Notes under the pieces: generated by a model
What the model saw: the letters and a program-made list of their open reading frames with translations, nothing else
What the model was told of the DNA's origin: nothing
The model's database searches: none
NCBI GenBank assembly: GCA_002306375.1
Contig: DBRU01000033.1
Span: 1-9,274, forward strand
Direction: 5' to 3'
Length of the DNA stretch: 9,274 bases
DNA from: Faecalibacterium sp. UBA1360
GTDB lineage: Bacteria; Bacillota; Clostridia; Oscillospirales; Ruminococcaceae
Translations under genes and position numbers: made by a program
Part shown: piece by piece, positions 1-6,145 of the stretch
Numbering within the stretch: the first letter of the stretch is position 1
How the letters are laid out: every line of letters begins with the position of its first letter

Positions 1-200
1 TCCTCGTGCACGGCGTCGGCCTGGGCCTGCCACTGGGCTTCGCTGTCGGCGTAGCCGGTCAGCACGGTCACGGTGTCGAACACATCCCACCAGGTCACGG
101 TGTAGCTTTTGGGGGCCGTGGCGCTGCGCCATACGCTGATGCCCGCCGCCAGCAGCAGGGCCGCCGCCAGGGCCAGGGCCAGGCCGGTGCGGGCCTTCAC
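1..200 (-). CDS. ApbE-family FAD:protein FMN transferase, N-terminal part (cut by window edge)
   Basis: Only the first 66 or so residues are present; the gene continues past the left edge. The start is GTG at 198-200, which overlaps the TGA stop of the preceding gene in a GTGA arrangement and has a GGAGG Shine-Dalgarno 6 bases upstream. Residues 4-22 form a hydrophobic, alanine/leucine-rich segment after a basic start (signal peptide or membrane anchor). I see no lipobox cysteine, although many ApbE proteins are lipoproteins. Residues about 34-52 read YTVTWWDVFDTVTVLTGYA. The FDTV...GYA pattern opens the mature domain of clostridial ApbE proteins. The family attaches FMN from FAD to threonines of extracytoplasmic proteins such as Rnf/Nqr subunits and flavin-based reductases. 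The catalytic region is outside the window, so the call rests on this N-terminal motif only. Confidence 0.7.
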   Translation of the reverse strand, partial: MKARTGLALALAAALLLAAGISVWRSATAPKSYTVTWWDVFDTVTVLTGYADSEAQWQAQADAVHE

Positions 201-601
201 GGGCGGCCTCCGGCGGTCTCGTCGTGTTCCCGGTCCAGTTCGGCCAGCAGCGCCCCCAGCGTCCAGGTGCGGCTGGTGGGGGTCACCATGGCCCGCAAGG
301 GGATGTCCGCCCCGCCCCGGCGCACTTCATCCACAAAACGGCCCAAAGTACCGTCGTCGTGGCGCAGCCCGCTGACGATCAGCGCGGCCCGGGCCGTGGG
401 GGCCTGGGCGGCAGGGGCGGCCTGACGGGTCTTGCCGGCGCACAGATCGCCCACGATGCGGCCCAAGTCGGCCGTGCCCACGGCGCGCAGCTTCAGCCCA
501 AAGGCGGCCGCCGTGCGCGCCAGATGAGCGTAGCCCGTCTGCTGGGGGCCAAAATTCCACAGCAGCGCGCAGCGCGGCTCGGCGGAAATGTGTGCTTTCA
601 T
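197..601 (-). CDS. DUF3783-like small protein of unknown function
   Basis: A 134-residue soluble protein with no signal peptide or membrane segment. The C-terminal part (about residues 101-126) carries PLRAMVTPTSRTWTL followed by an ELDREH helix. This resembles the proline/threonine 'LTPTN..WTL..LL.EL..EH' ending I associate with DUF3783 proteins of clostridia. Residues 9-18 (PRCALLWNFG) look like a first beta strand and 72-80 like a second. Residues 59-71 form an alanine/proline linker, so the protein may be two short alpha/beta pieces. I start it at ATG 599-601 rather than at the TTG just before it; AGGAGG lies about 9 bases upstream of the ATG. Its stop overlaps the GTG of the apbE-like gene by 4 bases, so the two are probably translationally coupled. 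The biochemical function is unknown; the pairing with ApbE is the only clue. Confidence 0.65.
   Translation of the reverse strand: MKAHISAEPRCALLWNFGPQQTGYAHLARTAAAFGLKLRAVGTADLGRIVGDLCAGKTRQAAPAAQAPTARAALIVSGLRHDDGTLGRFVDEVRRGGADIPLRAMVTPTSRTWTLGALLAELDREHDETAGGRP
207..211 (-). promoter_or_regulatory. Shine-Dalgarno for the GTG start of the apbE-like gene
   Basis: On the minus strand GGAGG is followed by CCGCCC and then GTG at 200. It lies inside the end of the upstream coding region and decides the unusual GTG start; no ATG is available near it. Confidence 0.65.
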
Positions 602-634
602 CAAAAGGGTCCTCCCGGTGATGGATTTCCTCCC

Positions 635-663
635 ATTCTACCACATTCGGCCCCGATAGGCAA
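635..663 (-). promoter_or_regulatory. Candidate promoter of the DUF3783-apbE unit
   Basis: On the minus strand TTGCCT (658-663) is followed after 17 bases by TAGAAT (635-640), matching the vegetative consensus at 4 of 6 and 5 of 6 positions. The -35 begins inside the T-run end of the terminator at 661-690. Predicted transcription would begin near 628, leaving a leader of about 27 bases before the ATG at 601. Confidence 0.5.
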
Positions 664-690
664 AGGGCGGGATTTTTCCCGCCCTTTTGC
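661..690 (-). terminator. Intrinsic terminator after the ABC permease gene
   Basis: Perfect 10-bp arms AAAGGGCGGG (662-671) and CCCGCCCTTT (678-687) flank a 6-base loop. The hairpin begins 7 bases after the permease stop codon. The T-run on the minus strand is short (the arm ends CCCTTTG), so termination may be less efficient than at secA. The hairpin is nearly symmetric, but no plus-strand gene needs it. Confidence 0.75.
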
Positions 691-694
691 AAAA

Positions 695-1480
695 TCATCG
701 GATGTCCTTGCGGCTGTATTTCACAAAGGCCAGCGCGATGGCCGCCGCGCCGTACAGCATCCCCGGCCACACCAGCGCCGGGTCCAGCGCGCCCTCGGTC
801 AGCAGGTCCGCGCCGTCGGTGTAGGCGAAGGGGGTCACGTAGTTCAGCCAGTCCGCCGCCGGGGCTGCGTTGGCGATCAGGTTCAAAAAGTACAGCGCCA
901 CCGCCAGCCCCAGGCCGACGCCCGGCCCGCCCCGGCGCACAAAGGCCGACAGGCCGAAGCACAGCGCCGCCAGTTCCAGATGCAGCAGCAGGTAGGCCCC
1001 GTGCAGCAGCGCCAGGTCCTGCCAGGGCACCTCATGGCCGATCATGACCACCGACAGCACCCCGAACAGGAAGCACGCCAGATCCAGCGCCAGCACCTGT
1101 ACGGCCACGGCGGCCAGCTTGGCCGCCACGACCCGGGGGCGGGCGATGGGGTGGGTCAGCAGAAATTCGGCCGTGCGGCCGCCTTCCTCCCGGGCCAGGG
1201 CGCCCACGCCGGTGAGCGCAGCGTACATGGCGCCGCCCAGACCGATGATGCTGCCGCACTCGATGGCATAAAACCCGATCAGTGTGCCGATGTTCAGCCG
1301 GTCCATGCCGAACGCGGCCGTGAACCCGCCCATGGAGGCAAACATCGCCCCCACTTCCTCCATCTGACCCTCAAATTCCGGGTACATCATCACGCAGACC
1401 AGCACAAAAAAGCCGATGCACAGCGTCCACACCGTCAGGGCGATGCGTCCCTGGCGCAGCTCGTGACCAAACAGCGTCAT
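695..1480 (-). CDS. ABC-2 type transporter permease subunit
   Basis: A 261-residue integral membrane protein with about six hydrophobic segments: near 14-32, 66-95, 117-147, 157-180, 186-204 and 237-253. Between the second and third segments lies REEGGRTAEFLLTHPIARPR (97-116), the cytoplasmic stretch typical of ABC-2 permeases that couples to the ATPase. It should form the membrane channel of an exporter powered by the ATPase encoded just upstream. The start ATG (1478-1480) overlaps the ATPase stop in an ATGA arrangement, and AAAGGGGTG about 9 bases upstream gives a strong Shine-Dalgarno. Together these suggest translational coupling and equal stoichiometry. It is the last gene of the tetR-ATPase-permease operon and is followed at once by a terminator. 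The substrate cannot be read from the sequence; export of a toxic compound, peptide or lipid is the usual role for this gene set. Confidence 0.9.
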   Translation of the reverse strand: MTLFGHELRQGRIALTVWTLCIGFFVLVCVMMYPEFEGQMEEVGAMFASMGGFTAAFGMDRLNIGTLIGFYAIECGSIIGLGGAMYAALTGVGALAREEGGRTAEFLLTHPIARPRVVAAKLAAVAVQVLALDLACFLFGVLSVVMIGHEVPWQDLALLHGAYLLLHLELAALCFGLSAFVRRGGPGVGLGLAVALYFLNLIANAAPAADWLNYVTPFAYTDGADLLTEGALDPALVWPGMLYGAAAIALAFVKYSRKDIR

Positions 1481-2358
1481 GCCTGTTCACCCCTTTCGGC
1501 GTAATAGTGCAGGAACACGTCCTCCAGGTCGGGCTCGGTGATCTGCACGTCCCGCAGCGGCGCGGCGCCCAGGGCCTGCATCAGCGCCTGCATGGGGCCG
1601 CTGTACAAAAAACGCAGCCCGTCGTCGGTGGTCTCCACGCCCCGCACCCCGGCCAGTCCGTGGGGGTCAAACTCGCCCCGCACCAGCACCCGGCGGGCGC
1701 CTGTGTCGGCCAGGGCCTCCACCTTGTCGCAGGCGATGATGCGCCCGTCCCGGATGACGGCCGCCCGGGTGCAGTGGCGGCGCACTTCGGACAAAATGTG
1801 GGAGGACAAAAACACCGTGCTCCCCGCGGCGCACCGCTCGTCCAGTATCCGGAAGAATTCCCGCTGCATCAGCGGGTCCAGCCCGCCGGTGGGTTCGTCC
1901 AGGATCAGCAGCGCCGGGTCGTGCTGCAAGGCGCAGACGATGCCCACCTTTTTGCGGTTGCCAAAGGACAGCTCCTCCACTTTGGCGGCGGGGTCCAGCT
2001 GCAACCGCTCGCACAGGGTTCGGGCCGCCGCCCTGCAGTCGACGCCCCGCAGCCCGGCGGACAGGCGCAGCACGTCCCGCACCCGCTGCCCGGGGTAGTA
2101 GGCGCATTCGGCGGGCAGGTATCCCACCCGGGCCAGGATGTCCCGGCGCCGGGTGCGGATGTCCAGTCCCAGCACCCGGGCGTCGCCCGAGGTGGGGGAG
2201 ATGAGCCCCAGCAGCGTGCGGATCGTGGTGCTTTTGCCCGCGCCGTTGGGGCCAATGAACCCAAAAAACTCTCCCTGCTCCACACACAGGTCCAGATCTT
2301 CGATGCCACGGGCCCGACCGTAATACTTGGTCATGCCTTGGGTTTGGATGGCTTGCAT
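1477..2358 (-). CDS. ABC transporter ATP-binding protein (ABC-2 exporter type)
   Basis: A 293-residue nucleotide-binding subunit. It shows Walker A GPNGAGKST (36-44), a Q-loop region GYLPAE (79-84) with Glu or Ala where many families have Gln, and a degenerate signature LSFGNRKK (130-137) in place of LSGGQ. These are followed by Walker B LLILDEP (150-156), D-loop GGLDP (158-162) and switch His187 in SSHILSE. The C-terminal 80 residues form the extra domain common in drug/bacteriocin-type exporter ATPases, including the EPDLEDVFLHYY motif (275-286). The LSFGN-type signature is usual in BcrA/Nat-like subgroups, so it is not a sign of inactivation. I start it at ATG 2356-2358 because AGGAGG lies 10 bases upstream. 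The reading frame stays open 13 codons further, but that extension lies inside tetR. The gene overlaps the end of tetR by 28 bases and the permease start by 4, so the three form one operon. It hydrolyses ATP to drive export through the partner permease. Confidence 0.92.
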   Translation of the reverse strand: MQAIQTQGMTKYYGRARGIEDLDLCVEQGEFFGFIGPNGAGKSTTIRTLLGLISPTSGDARVLGLDIRTRRRDILARVGYLPAECAYYPGQRVRDVLRLSAGLRGVDCRAAARTLCERLQLDPAAKVEELSFGNRKKVGIVCALQHDPALLILDEPTGGLDPLMQREFFRILDERCAAGSTVFLSSHILSEVRRHCTRAAVIRDGRIIACDKVEALADTGARRVLVRGEFDPHGLAGVRGVETTDDGLRFLYSGPMQALMQALGAAPLRDVQITEPDLEDVFLHYYAERGEQA

Positions 2359-2978
2359 GATTCCTTTTCCTCCTGTCGGCGGAAGATGCTCTCCCAAAAT
2401 TGCAGGATCTCCTCACATTCCTTCAGCAGCGCTTCCAGGTCCAGGCGACCTTTCAGCTGCACCTGCCACAAAAATCCGATCCAGTCCCGGCACAGGGCCT
2501 GCCAGATGCGCTGGGCGTGGCGTCCGGGCAGCAGCTTGTCCCGGGGCAGGCCGGTCAGTTCGGCCACATAGTCCAGGTCCAGGTAGGGCGCGGCCCGGGT
2601 CTGGATGTCCCCGCAGACCTCAGGGTCTTTTTCATAGTAGGCCCGCAGGGCAAACAGGGCCATGTCCGGGTAGGCGCGCAGCAGCCCGGCCTTGGCGCGC
2701 AGGGAACACCGCAAGATCGATAACAGTTCCCCCGAACTTTCCTTCACACAGCGGCGCAGCTCTTCCAGGGTCAGGTCCACGCAGTGGTCCCACAGAAACA
2801 GGTACAGCTCCTTTTTGTTGCGGAAATAGTGGAACAACAGACTTTTGCTGATGCCCGCCTCGTCCGCGATCTCCTGCACGGGGCATTTGCGGTAGGGGCT
2901 TTGGGCAAAGACCCGGTACCCGGCGCGCAGGATCTTTTCCCGCTTTTCCGGGGGCAGGGCGTAAAACTTCTCGTTCAT
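2331..2978 (-). CDS. TetR/AcrR-family transcriptional regulator of the ABC exporter
   Basis: A 215-residue regulator. The N-terminal DNA-binding domain spans about residues 10-62: a first helix EKREKILRAGYRVFAQ (11-26), then the helix-turn-helix VQEIADEAGISKSLLFHYF (34-52) and the NKKELYLFL helix that ends TetR_N domains. The rest is a helical ligand-binding and dimerisation domain typical of the family but too variable to predict the ligand. The C-terminus is lysine-rich (KESCKPSKPKA), and this tail lies where the ATPase gene begins. The start is ATG 2976-2978, with AAGGAG 9 bases upstream; upstream in-frame codons would run through the promoter. It is the first gene of the operon, and a perfect palindrome lies just downstream of its predicted transcription start. 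The likely role is therefore a repressor of itself and of the exporter, relieved by the exported compound (inference). Confidence 0.9.
   Translation of the reverse strand: MNEKFYALPPEKREKILRAGYRVFAQSPYRKCPVQEIADEAGISKSLLFHYFRNKKELYLFLWDHCVDLTLEELRRCVKESSGELLSILRCSLRAKAGLLRAYPDMALFALRAYYEKDPEVCGDIQTRAAPYLDLDYVAELTGLPRDKLLPGRHAQRIWQALCRDWIGFLWQVQLKGRLDLEALLKECEEILQFWESIFRRQEEKESCKPSKPKA
2369..2374 (-). promoter_or_regulatory. Shine-Dalgarno for the ABC ATPase, inside tetR
   Basis: AGGAGG on the minus strand, 10 bases before ATG 2358. It lies in the coding sequence of the tetR C-terminus and fixes the ATPase start downstream of the longer possible reading frame. Confidence 0.7.
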
Positions 2979-2998
2979 GGGGCAAAGCTCCTTGTGCG

Positions 2999-3019
2999 GG
3001 CTGACCGCCTTGGTCAGCC
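2999..3019 (-). promoter_or_regulatory. Candidate TetR operator (8-5-8 perfect palindrome)
   Basis: GGCTGACC and GGTCAGCC are perfect inverted repeats around a 5-base spacer (GCCTT on the plus strand). The site lies between the predicted transcription start (near 3023) and the tetR Shine-Dalgarno, where a bound repressor would block the promoter. A further GGTCA half-site occurs in the promoter spacer (minus strand, 3042-3046). Its size and form fit TetR-family operators. The same bases could also form an RNA hairpin in the leader. Confidence 0.6.
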
Positions 3020-3029
3020 TCTTGCTTCC

Positions 3030-3057
3030 ATTATAGCCCGTTGACCGTTTTTGAGAA
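3030..3057 (-). promoter_or_regulatory. Promoter of the tetR-ABC operon
   Basis: A perfect TATAAT -10 box lies at 3030-3035 on the minus strand. The best -35 is weak: TTCTCA (3052-3057) with a 16-base spacer. A weak -35 near a repressor site fits a regulated promoter. Confidence 0.6.
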
Positions 3058-3081
3058 GACCCCCGCCCGCCCTTTTGCCGC

Positions 3082-3114
3082 AAAAAAAGACCCGGACTGC
3101 AAAAGTCCGGGTCT
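3082..3114 (-). terminator. Intrinsic terminator of secA
   Basis: Perfect 11-bp arms AGACCCGGACT and AGTCCGGGTCT (plus-strand positions 3088-3098 and 3104-3114) enclose a 5-base loop. On the minus strand the stem is followed by a further T6 run (3082-3087). It starts 11 bases after the secA stop and isolates secA from the tetR operon. Confidence 0.93.
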
Positions 3115-3125
3115 GTAAGGTCAGA

Positions 3126-5999
3126 TCACAGGTCGGGGTGGTATTCCTTGCAGGTGCACTTTTTCCACTTCAGGCCGCTGCCGCAGGGGCAGGGATCGTT
3201 GCGGCCGATCTTCTGCACCCGCACGGGGGCGCTGCCCTTGGCGCCGGGGCGGGCGGGCGCGCCTTCGCCCGTGGGCTTGGCCACCTGTTCGCGCTGGGGC
3301 TGGGCCTCGGGGCGGCGGATCTCGATGGTCAGCAGCATGTGCACGGCGTCCTCGCGGATGGTGGCGATCATCTCGTCAAACATCGCAAAGCCTTCCAGAC
3401 GGTACTCCACCACGGGGTCGTGCTGGCCGTAGCCGCGCAGGCCCATGCCCTGCTTGAGCTGGTCCATGTTGTCGATGTGGTCCATCCACTTGGAGTCCAC
3501 GTTGCGCAGCAGGCAGATGCGCTCCAGCTCGCGCATGGTCTGGGCGCCGTACTTGGCCTCCTTGGCCTGCAAGATCTGCATGCCCCGGTCGTACAGGGTC
3601 TGGGCCACTTCCTCGCGCTTGACTTCGCCCAGCTGCTCGGTGGTGTACTGGAAGTCGGTGGGCAGGCACAGCCAGTTCATGTAATGGCGGCGCAGCGCGG
3701 CAAAATCCCAGTCGTCGGCGGTCTCGCCGCTCAGGTAGGCCTCGCAGCTGTCGTCAATGGACTGGCGCATCATCTCATGCAGCTTGCCCGAAATGTCCTC
3801 CCCATCCAGAACCATCTGGCGCTGCTTGTAGATGATCTCGCGCTGCTGGTTCATGACGTCGTCGTATTGCAGCACCTGTTTGCGGATGGCAAAGTTGGAA
3901 GCCTCCAGCTTTTTCTGCGCGCTCTCGATGGTGTTGGTGATGAGCTTGTTCTCGATGGGCATGTCTTCCTCGATGCCCAGGGAGTTCATCAGGTTCTGCA
4001 CCCGCTCGCCGCCGAAAATGCGCATCAGGTCGTCTTCCAGGCTCAGGAAGAAGCGGGAGGCGCCGGGGTCGCCCTGGCGGCCCGCGCGGCCGCGCAGCTG
4101 GTTGTCGATGCGGCGGCTCTCATGGCGTTCGGTGCCGATGATGAACAACCCGCCGGCCTCGCGCACAGCCTCGGCCTCGGCGCGCACGCCGGGCTCGTAC
4201 TCGGCGGTCAGCTCGTCAAAGCGCTTGCGGGCGGCCAGGATCTGGGCGTCGTCGGTGTCGGCGTGACCGTCGGCCTCGGTCAGCAGCAGATCCAGCCGGG
4301 CCGTGTGGTCCACGGGGGCGGGCTTTTCCGGCAGGGGAGCGCCGGCGGCCTTGGCGGCGGCGCGGGCCGTCTCGTAGGCGACCTGCACGGCCTCGTCCTC
4401 CTTGACCAGGTCCCGCTCCAGCTCTTTGCGCAAAGCGGCCTTGGCCATGTAGGTCACGTTGCCGCCCAGCATGATGTCGGTACCGCGGCCGGCCATGTTG
4501 GTGGCGATGGTCACGGCGCCCTTTTTGCCGGCCTGGGCCACGATCTCGGCCTCGCGTTCATGGTGCTTGGCGTTGAGCACGTTGTGGGGCACGCCCCGGC
4601 CCTTGAGCATCTTGGACAGGGTCTCGCTCTTTTCCACGCTGACGGTGCCCACCAGCACGGGCTGGCCCTTTTCGTGACATTCCACGATCTGGTCGATCAC
4701 GGCGTCGTACTTGCCCTTGACGGTCTTGTACACGCTGTCCGGCAGGTCCTTGCGGGCGCGGGTCTTGTTGGTGGGCACGCTGACGATCTGCAAGCCGTAG
4801 ATCTCGCTGAACTCGTCGGCCTCGGTGGACGCCGTACCGGTCATGCCGGCCAGCTTTTTGTACATGCGGAAATAGTTCTGGAAGGTGATGGTGGCCAGGG
4901 TCTTGCTCTCGGCGGCCACGGTCACGCCTTCCTTGGCCTCGATGGCCTGGTGCAGGCCGTCGTTGTAGCGCCGGCCGTACATCAGGCGGCCGGTGAACTC
5001 GTCCACGATGATGACTTCGCCGTCCTTGACGATGTAGTCGGTGTCCCGGTGCATGACGCCCCGGGCCTTGATGGCCTGGTCGATGTAGTGGCGCAGGGTC
5101 ATGTTGTCGGCGTCGGCCAGGTTGTCCACACCGAACCAGCTTTCGGCCTTCTGTACGCCGCTCTCGGTCAGGGTGCAGCTCTTGTGCTTTTCGTCCACCA
5201 CATAGTCGCCGTCCACCTGTTCCTCGGCGGCCACCTTGTCGTCCAGCTCCACGATGACGCTCTTTTTCAGCGTCTTGGCAAAGTCGTCGGCGCGCTTATA
5301 CATCACGCTGGAATCCTCGCCCTTGCCCGAGATGATCAGCGGGGTACGGGCCTCGTCGATGAGGATGGAGTCCACCTCGTCCACAATGGCGTAGGCATGC
5401 CCGCGCTGGACCATGTTGGCCTTGTACACCACCATGTTGTCCCGCAGGTAGTCAAAGCCGAACTCGTTGTTGGTGCCGTAGGTCACGTCGGCCTCGTAGG
5501 CCTTCTTGCGCTCGGCGGGGGTCACGGCGTGGATGACAAGCCCGACCTTGAGCCCCAGGAAGCGGTAGACCTTGCCCATCCACTCGCTGTCGCGCTTGGC
5601 CAGGTAGTCGTTGACGGTCACCACGTGCACGCCTTCGCCGGTCAGGGCGTTGAGGTAGACGGGCATGGTGGCCACCAGGGTCTTGCCTTCGCCGGTCTGC
5701 ATCTCGGCGATGCAGGCCCGGTGCAGCACGATGCCGCCGATGACCTGCACGGGGTAGGGCTTGAGGCCCAGCACGCGCCAGTCCGCCTCGCGGCAGACGG
5801 CGAAGGCCTCGGGCAGGATGTCGTCCAGCGTGGCGCCGTTTTTCAGCTTTTCCTTCAGCGCGGGGGTCTTGGCCTGCAATTCCGCGTCGGTGAGCTTTTG
5901 CATCTCGGGCTCAAGGGCAAGCACCTTGTCGGCCAGCGGCTTGATGCGCTTTAATTCTTTGTCGGAAAAAGTTCCGAACAGTTTTTCCATAAAAGACAT
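3126..5999 (-). CDS. secA: Preprotein translocase ATPase SecA
   Basis: A 957-residue SecA, the cytoplasmic motor that pushes unfolded preproteins through SecYEG. The first nucleotide-binding domain has Walker A MQTGEGKT (100-107), VTVNDYLAKRD (128-137) and DEVD (207-210) followed by SILIDEARTPLIISG. The preprotein cross-linking domain spans about 226-370 and includes IVDEFTGRLM (331-340). The second nucleotide-binding domain holds TNMAGRGTDIMLGG (500-513) and GTERHESRRIDNQLRGRAGR (622-641). The helical scaffold carries SKWMDHIDNMDQLKQGMGLR (836-855). Residues about 514-613 are a roughly 100-residue charged, alanine-rich insert in the second nucleotide-binding domain; related inserts occur in other clostridial and actinobacterial SecAs, and it accounts for length above the roughly 840 residues of Bacillus. 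The C-terminal SEC-C zinc motif reads CPCGSGLKWKKCTC (937-950), with the last ligands spaced C-T-C instead of adjacent CH or CC. The start is ATG 5997-5999, with AGGGG 7 bases upstream. It is a single-gene transcript with its own promoter and terminator. Confidence 0.98.
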   Translation of the reverse strand: MSFMEKLFGTFSDKELKRIKPLADKVLALEPEMQKLTDAELQAKTPALKEKLKNGATLDDILPEAFAVCREADWRVLGLKPYPVQVIGGIVLHRACIAEMQTGEGKTLVATMPVYLNALTGEGVHVVTVNDYLAKRDSEWMGKVYRFLGLKVGLVIHAVTPAERKKAYEADVTYGTNNEFGFDYLRDNMVVYKANMVQRGHAYAIVDEVDSILIDEARTPLIISGKGEDSSVMYKRADDFAKTLKKSVIVELDDKVAAEEQVDGDYVVDEKHKSCTLTESGVQKAESWFGVDNLADADNMTLRHYIDQAIKARGVMHRDTDYIVKDGEVIIVDEFTGRLMYGRRYNDGLHQAIEAKEGVTVAAESKTLATITFQNYFRMYKKLAGMTGTASTEADEFSEIYGLQIVSVPTNKTRARKDLPDSVYKTVKGKYDAVIDQIVECHEKGQPVLVGTVSVEKSETLSKMLKGRGVPHNVLNAKHHEREAEIVAQAGKKGAVTIATNMAGRGTDIMLGGNVTYMAKAALRKELERDLVKEDEAVQVAYETARAAAKAAGAPLPEKPAPVDHTARLDLLLTEADGHADTDDAQILAARKRFDELTAEYEPGVRAEAEAVREAGGLFIIGTERHESRRIDNQLRGRAGRQGDPGASRFFLSLEDDLMRIFGGERVQNLMNSLGIEEDMPIENKLITNTIESAQKKLEASNFAIRKQVLQYDDVMNQQREIIYKQRQMVLDGEDISGKLHEMMRQSIDDSCEAYLSGETADDWDFAALRRHYMNWLCLPTDFQYTTEQLGEVKREEVAQTLYDRGMQILQAKEAKYGAQTMRELERICLLRNVDSKWMDHIDNMDQLKQGMGLRGYGQHDPVVEYRLEGFAMFDEMIATIREDAVHMLLTIEIRRPEAQPQREQVAKPTGEGAPARPGAKGSAPVRVQKIGRNDPCPCGSGLKWKKCTCKEYHPDL

Positions 6000-6020
6000 A
6001 AACGAACCCCTGTGGTTTCC

Positions 6021-6036
6021 GCCGGCGCGGGCCGGC
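6021..6036 (-). repeat. Inverted repeat in the secA leader
   Basis: GCCGGC (6021-6026) and GCCGGC (6031-6036) pair across a 4-base loop, giving a 6-bp G/C-only hairpin in the predicted secA 5' leader about 20 bases upstream of the start codon. It could affect translation or mRNA stability; no known riboswitch or SecM-like arrest peptide is recognised. Confidence 0.45.
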
Positions 6037-6064
6037 TGTATTATTCGGGTAAAAGGATACGCTT

Positions 6065-6113
6065 AAATATAATACACCCGCGCAAGGGTCCGTGTCAAAC
6101 CTTGCGCGGGTGT
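6065..6113 (-). terminator. Intrinsic terminator of the queT-HAD operon
   Basis: Perfect 14-bp arms ACACCCGCGCAAGG (6074-6087) and CCTTGCGCGGGTGT (6100-6113) enclose a 12-base loop. On the minus strand they are followed by ATTATATTT. It begins 32 bases after the HAD stop. The tail is AT-rich rather than a pure T-run because it doubles as the secA -10 region. Confidence 0.8.
6069..6098 (-). promoter_or_regulatory. secA promoter, embedded in the upstream terminator
   Basis: On the minus strand a perfect TTGACA (6093-6098) is followed after 18 bases by TATTAT (6069-6074, 5 of 6). The -35 lies in the loop of the terminator hairpin at 6065-6113, the spacer is the 3' arm of its stem, and the -10 begins at the last stem base and continues into the U-rich tail. 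Transcription would start near 6062, giving a leader of about 62 bases. Confidence 0.75.
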
Positions 6114-6145
6114 TCAAAGGAATTTTTTGTTGCTGGGGCGCGGGT

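Noticed and set aside
602..604. TTG as start of the DUF3783-like gene
   Set aside because: An ATG follows immediately and has acceptable spacing to AGGAGG; TTG is not excluded but is less likely.
224..1504. A 426-codon plus-strand open frame across the DUF3783 gene and the permease
   Set aside because: It crosses an intergenic region and a terminator, is rich in Gln/His/Arg/Gly without a recognisable domain, and is antisense to well-supported genes.
2359..2397. A 13-codon N-terminal extension of the ABC ATPase
   Set aside because: There is no Shine-Dalgarno for the earlier start, whereas AGGAGG sits at the right distance from ATG 2358.
3051..5954. A 967-codon open frame on the plus strand opposite secA
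   Set aside because: The translation is a monotonous His/Val/Leu/Gly-rich string with no family motifs. It mirrors the secA codons in a GC-rich genome, and secA itself is unmistakable.
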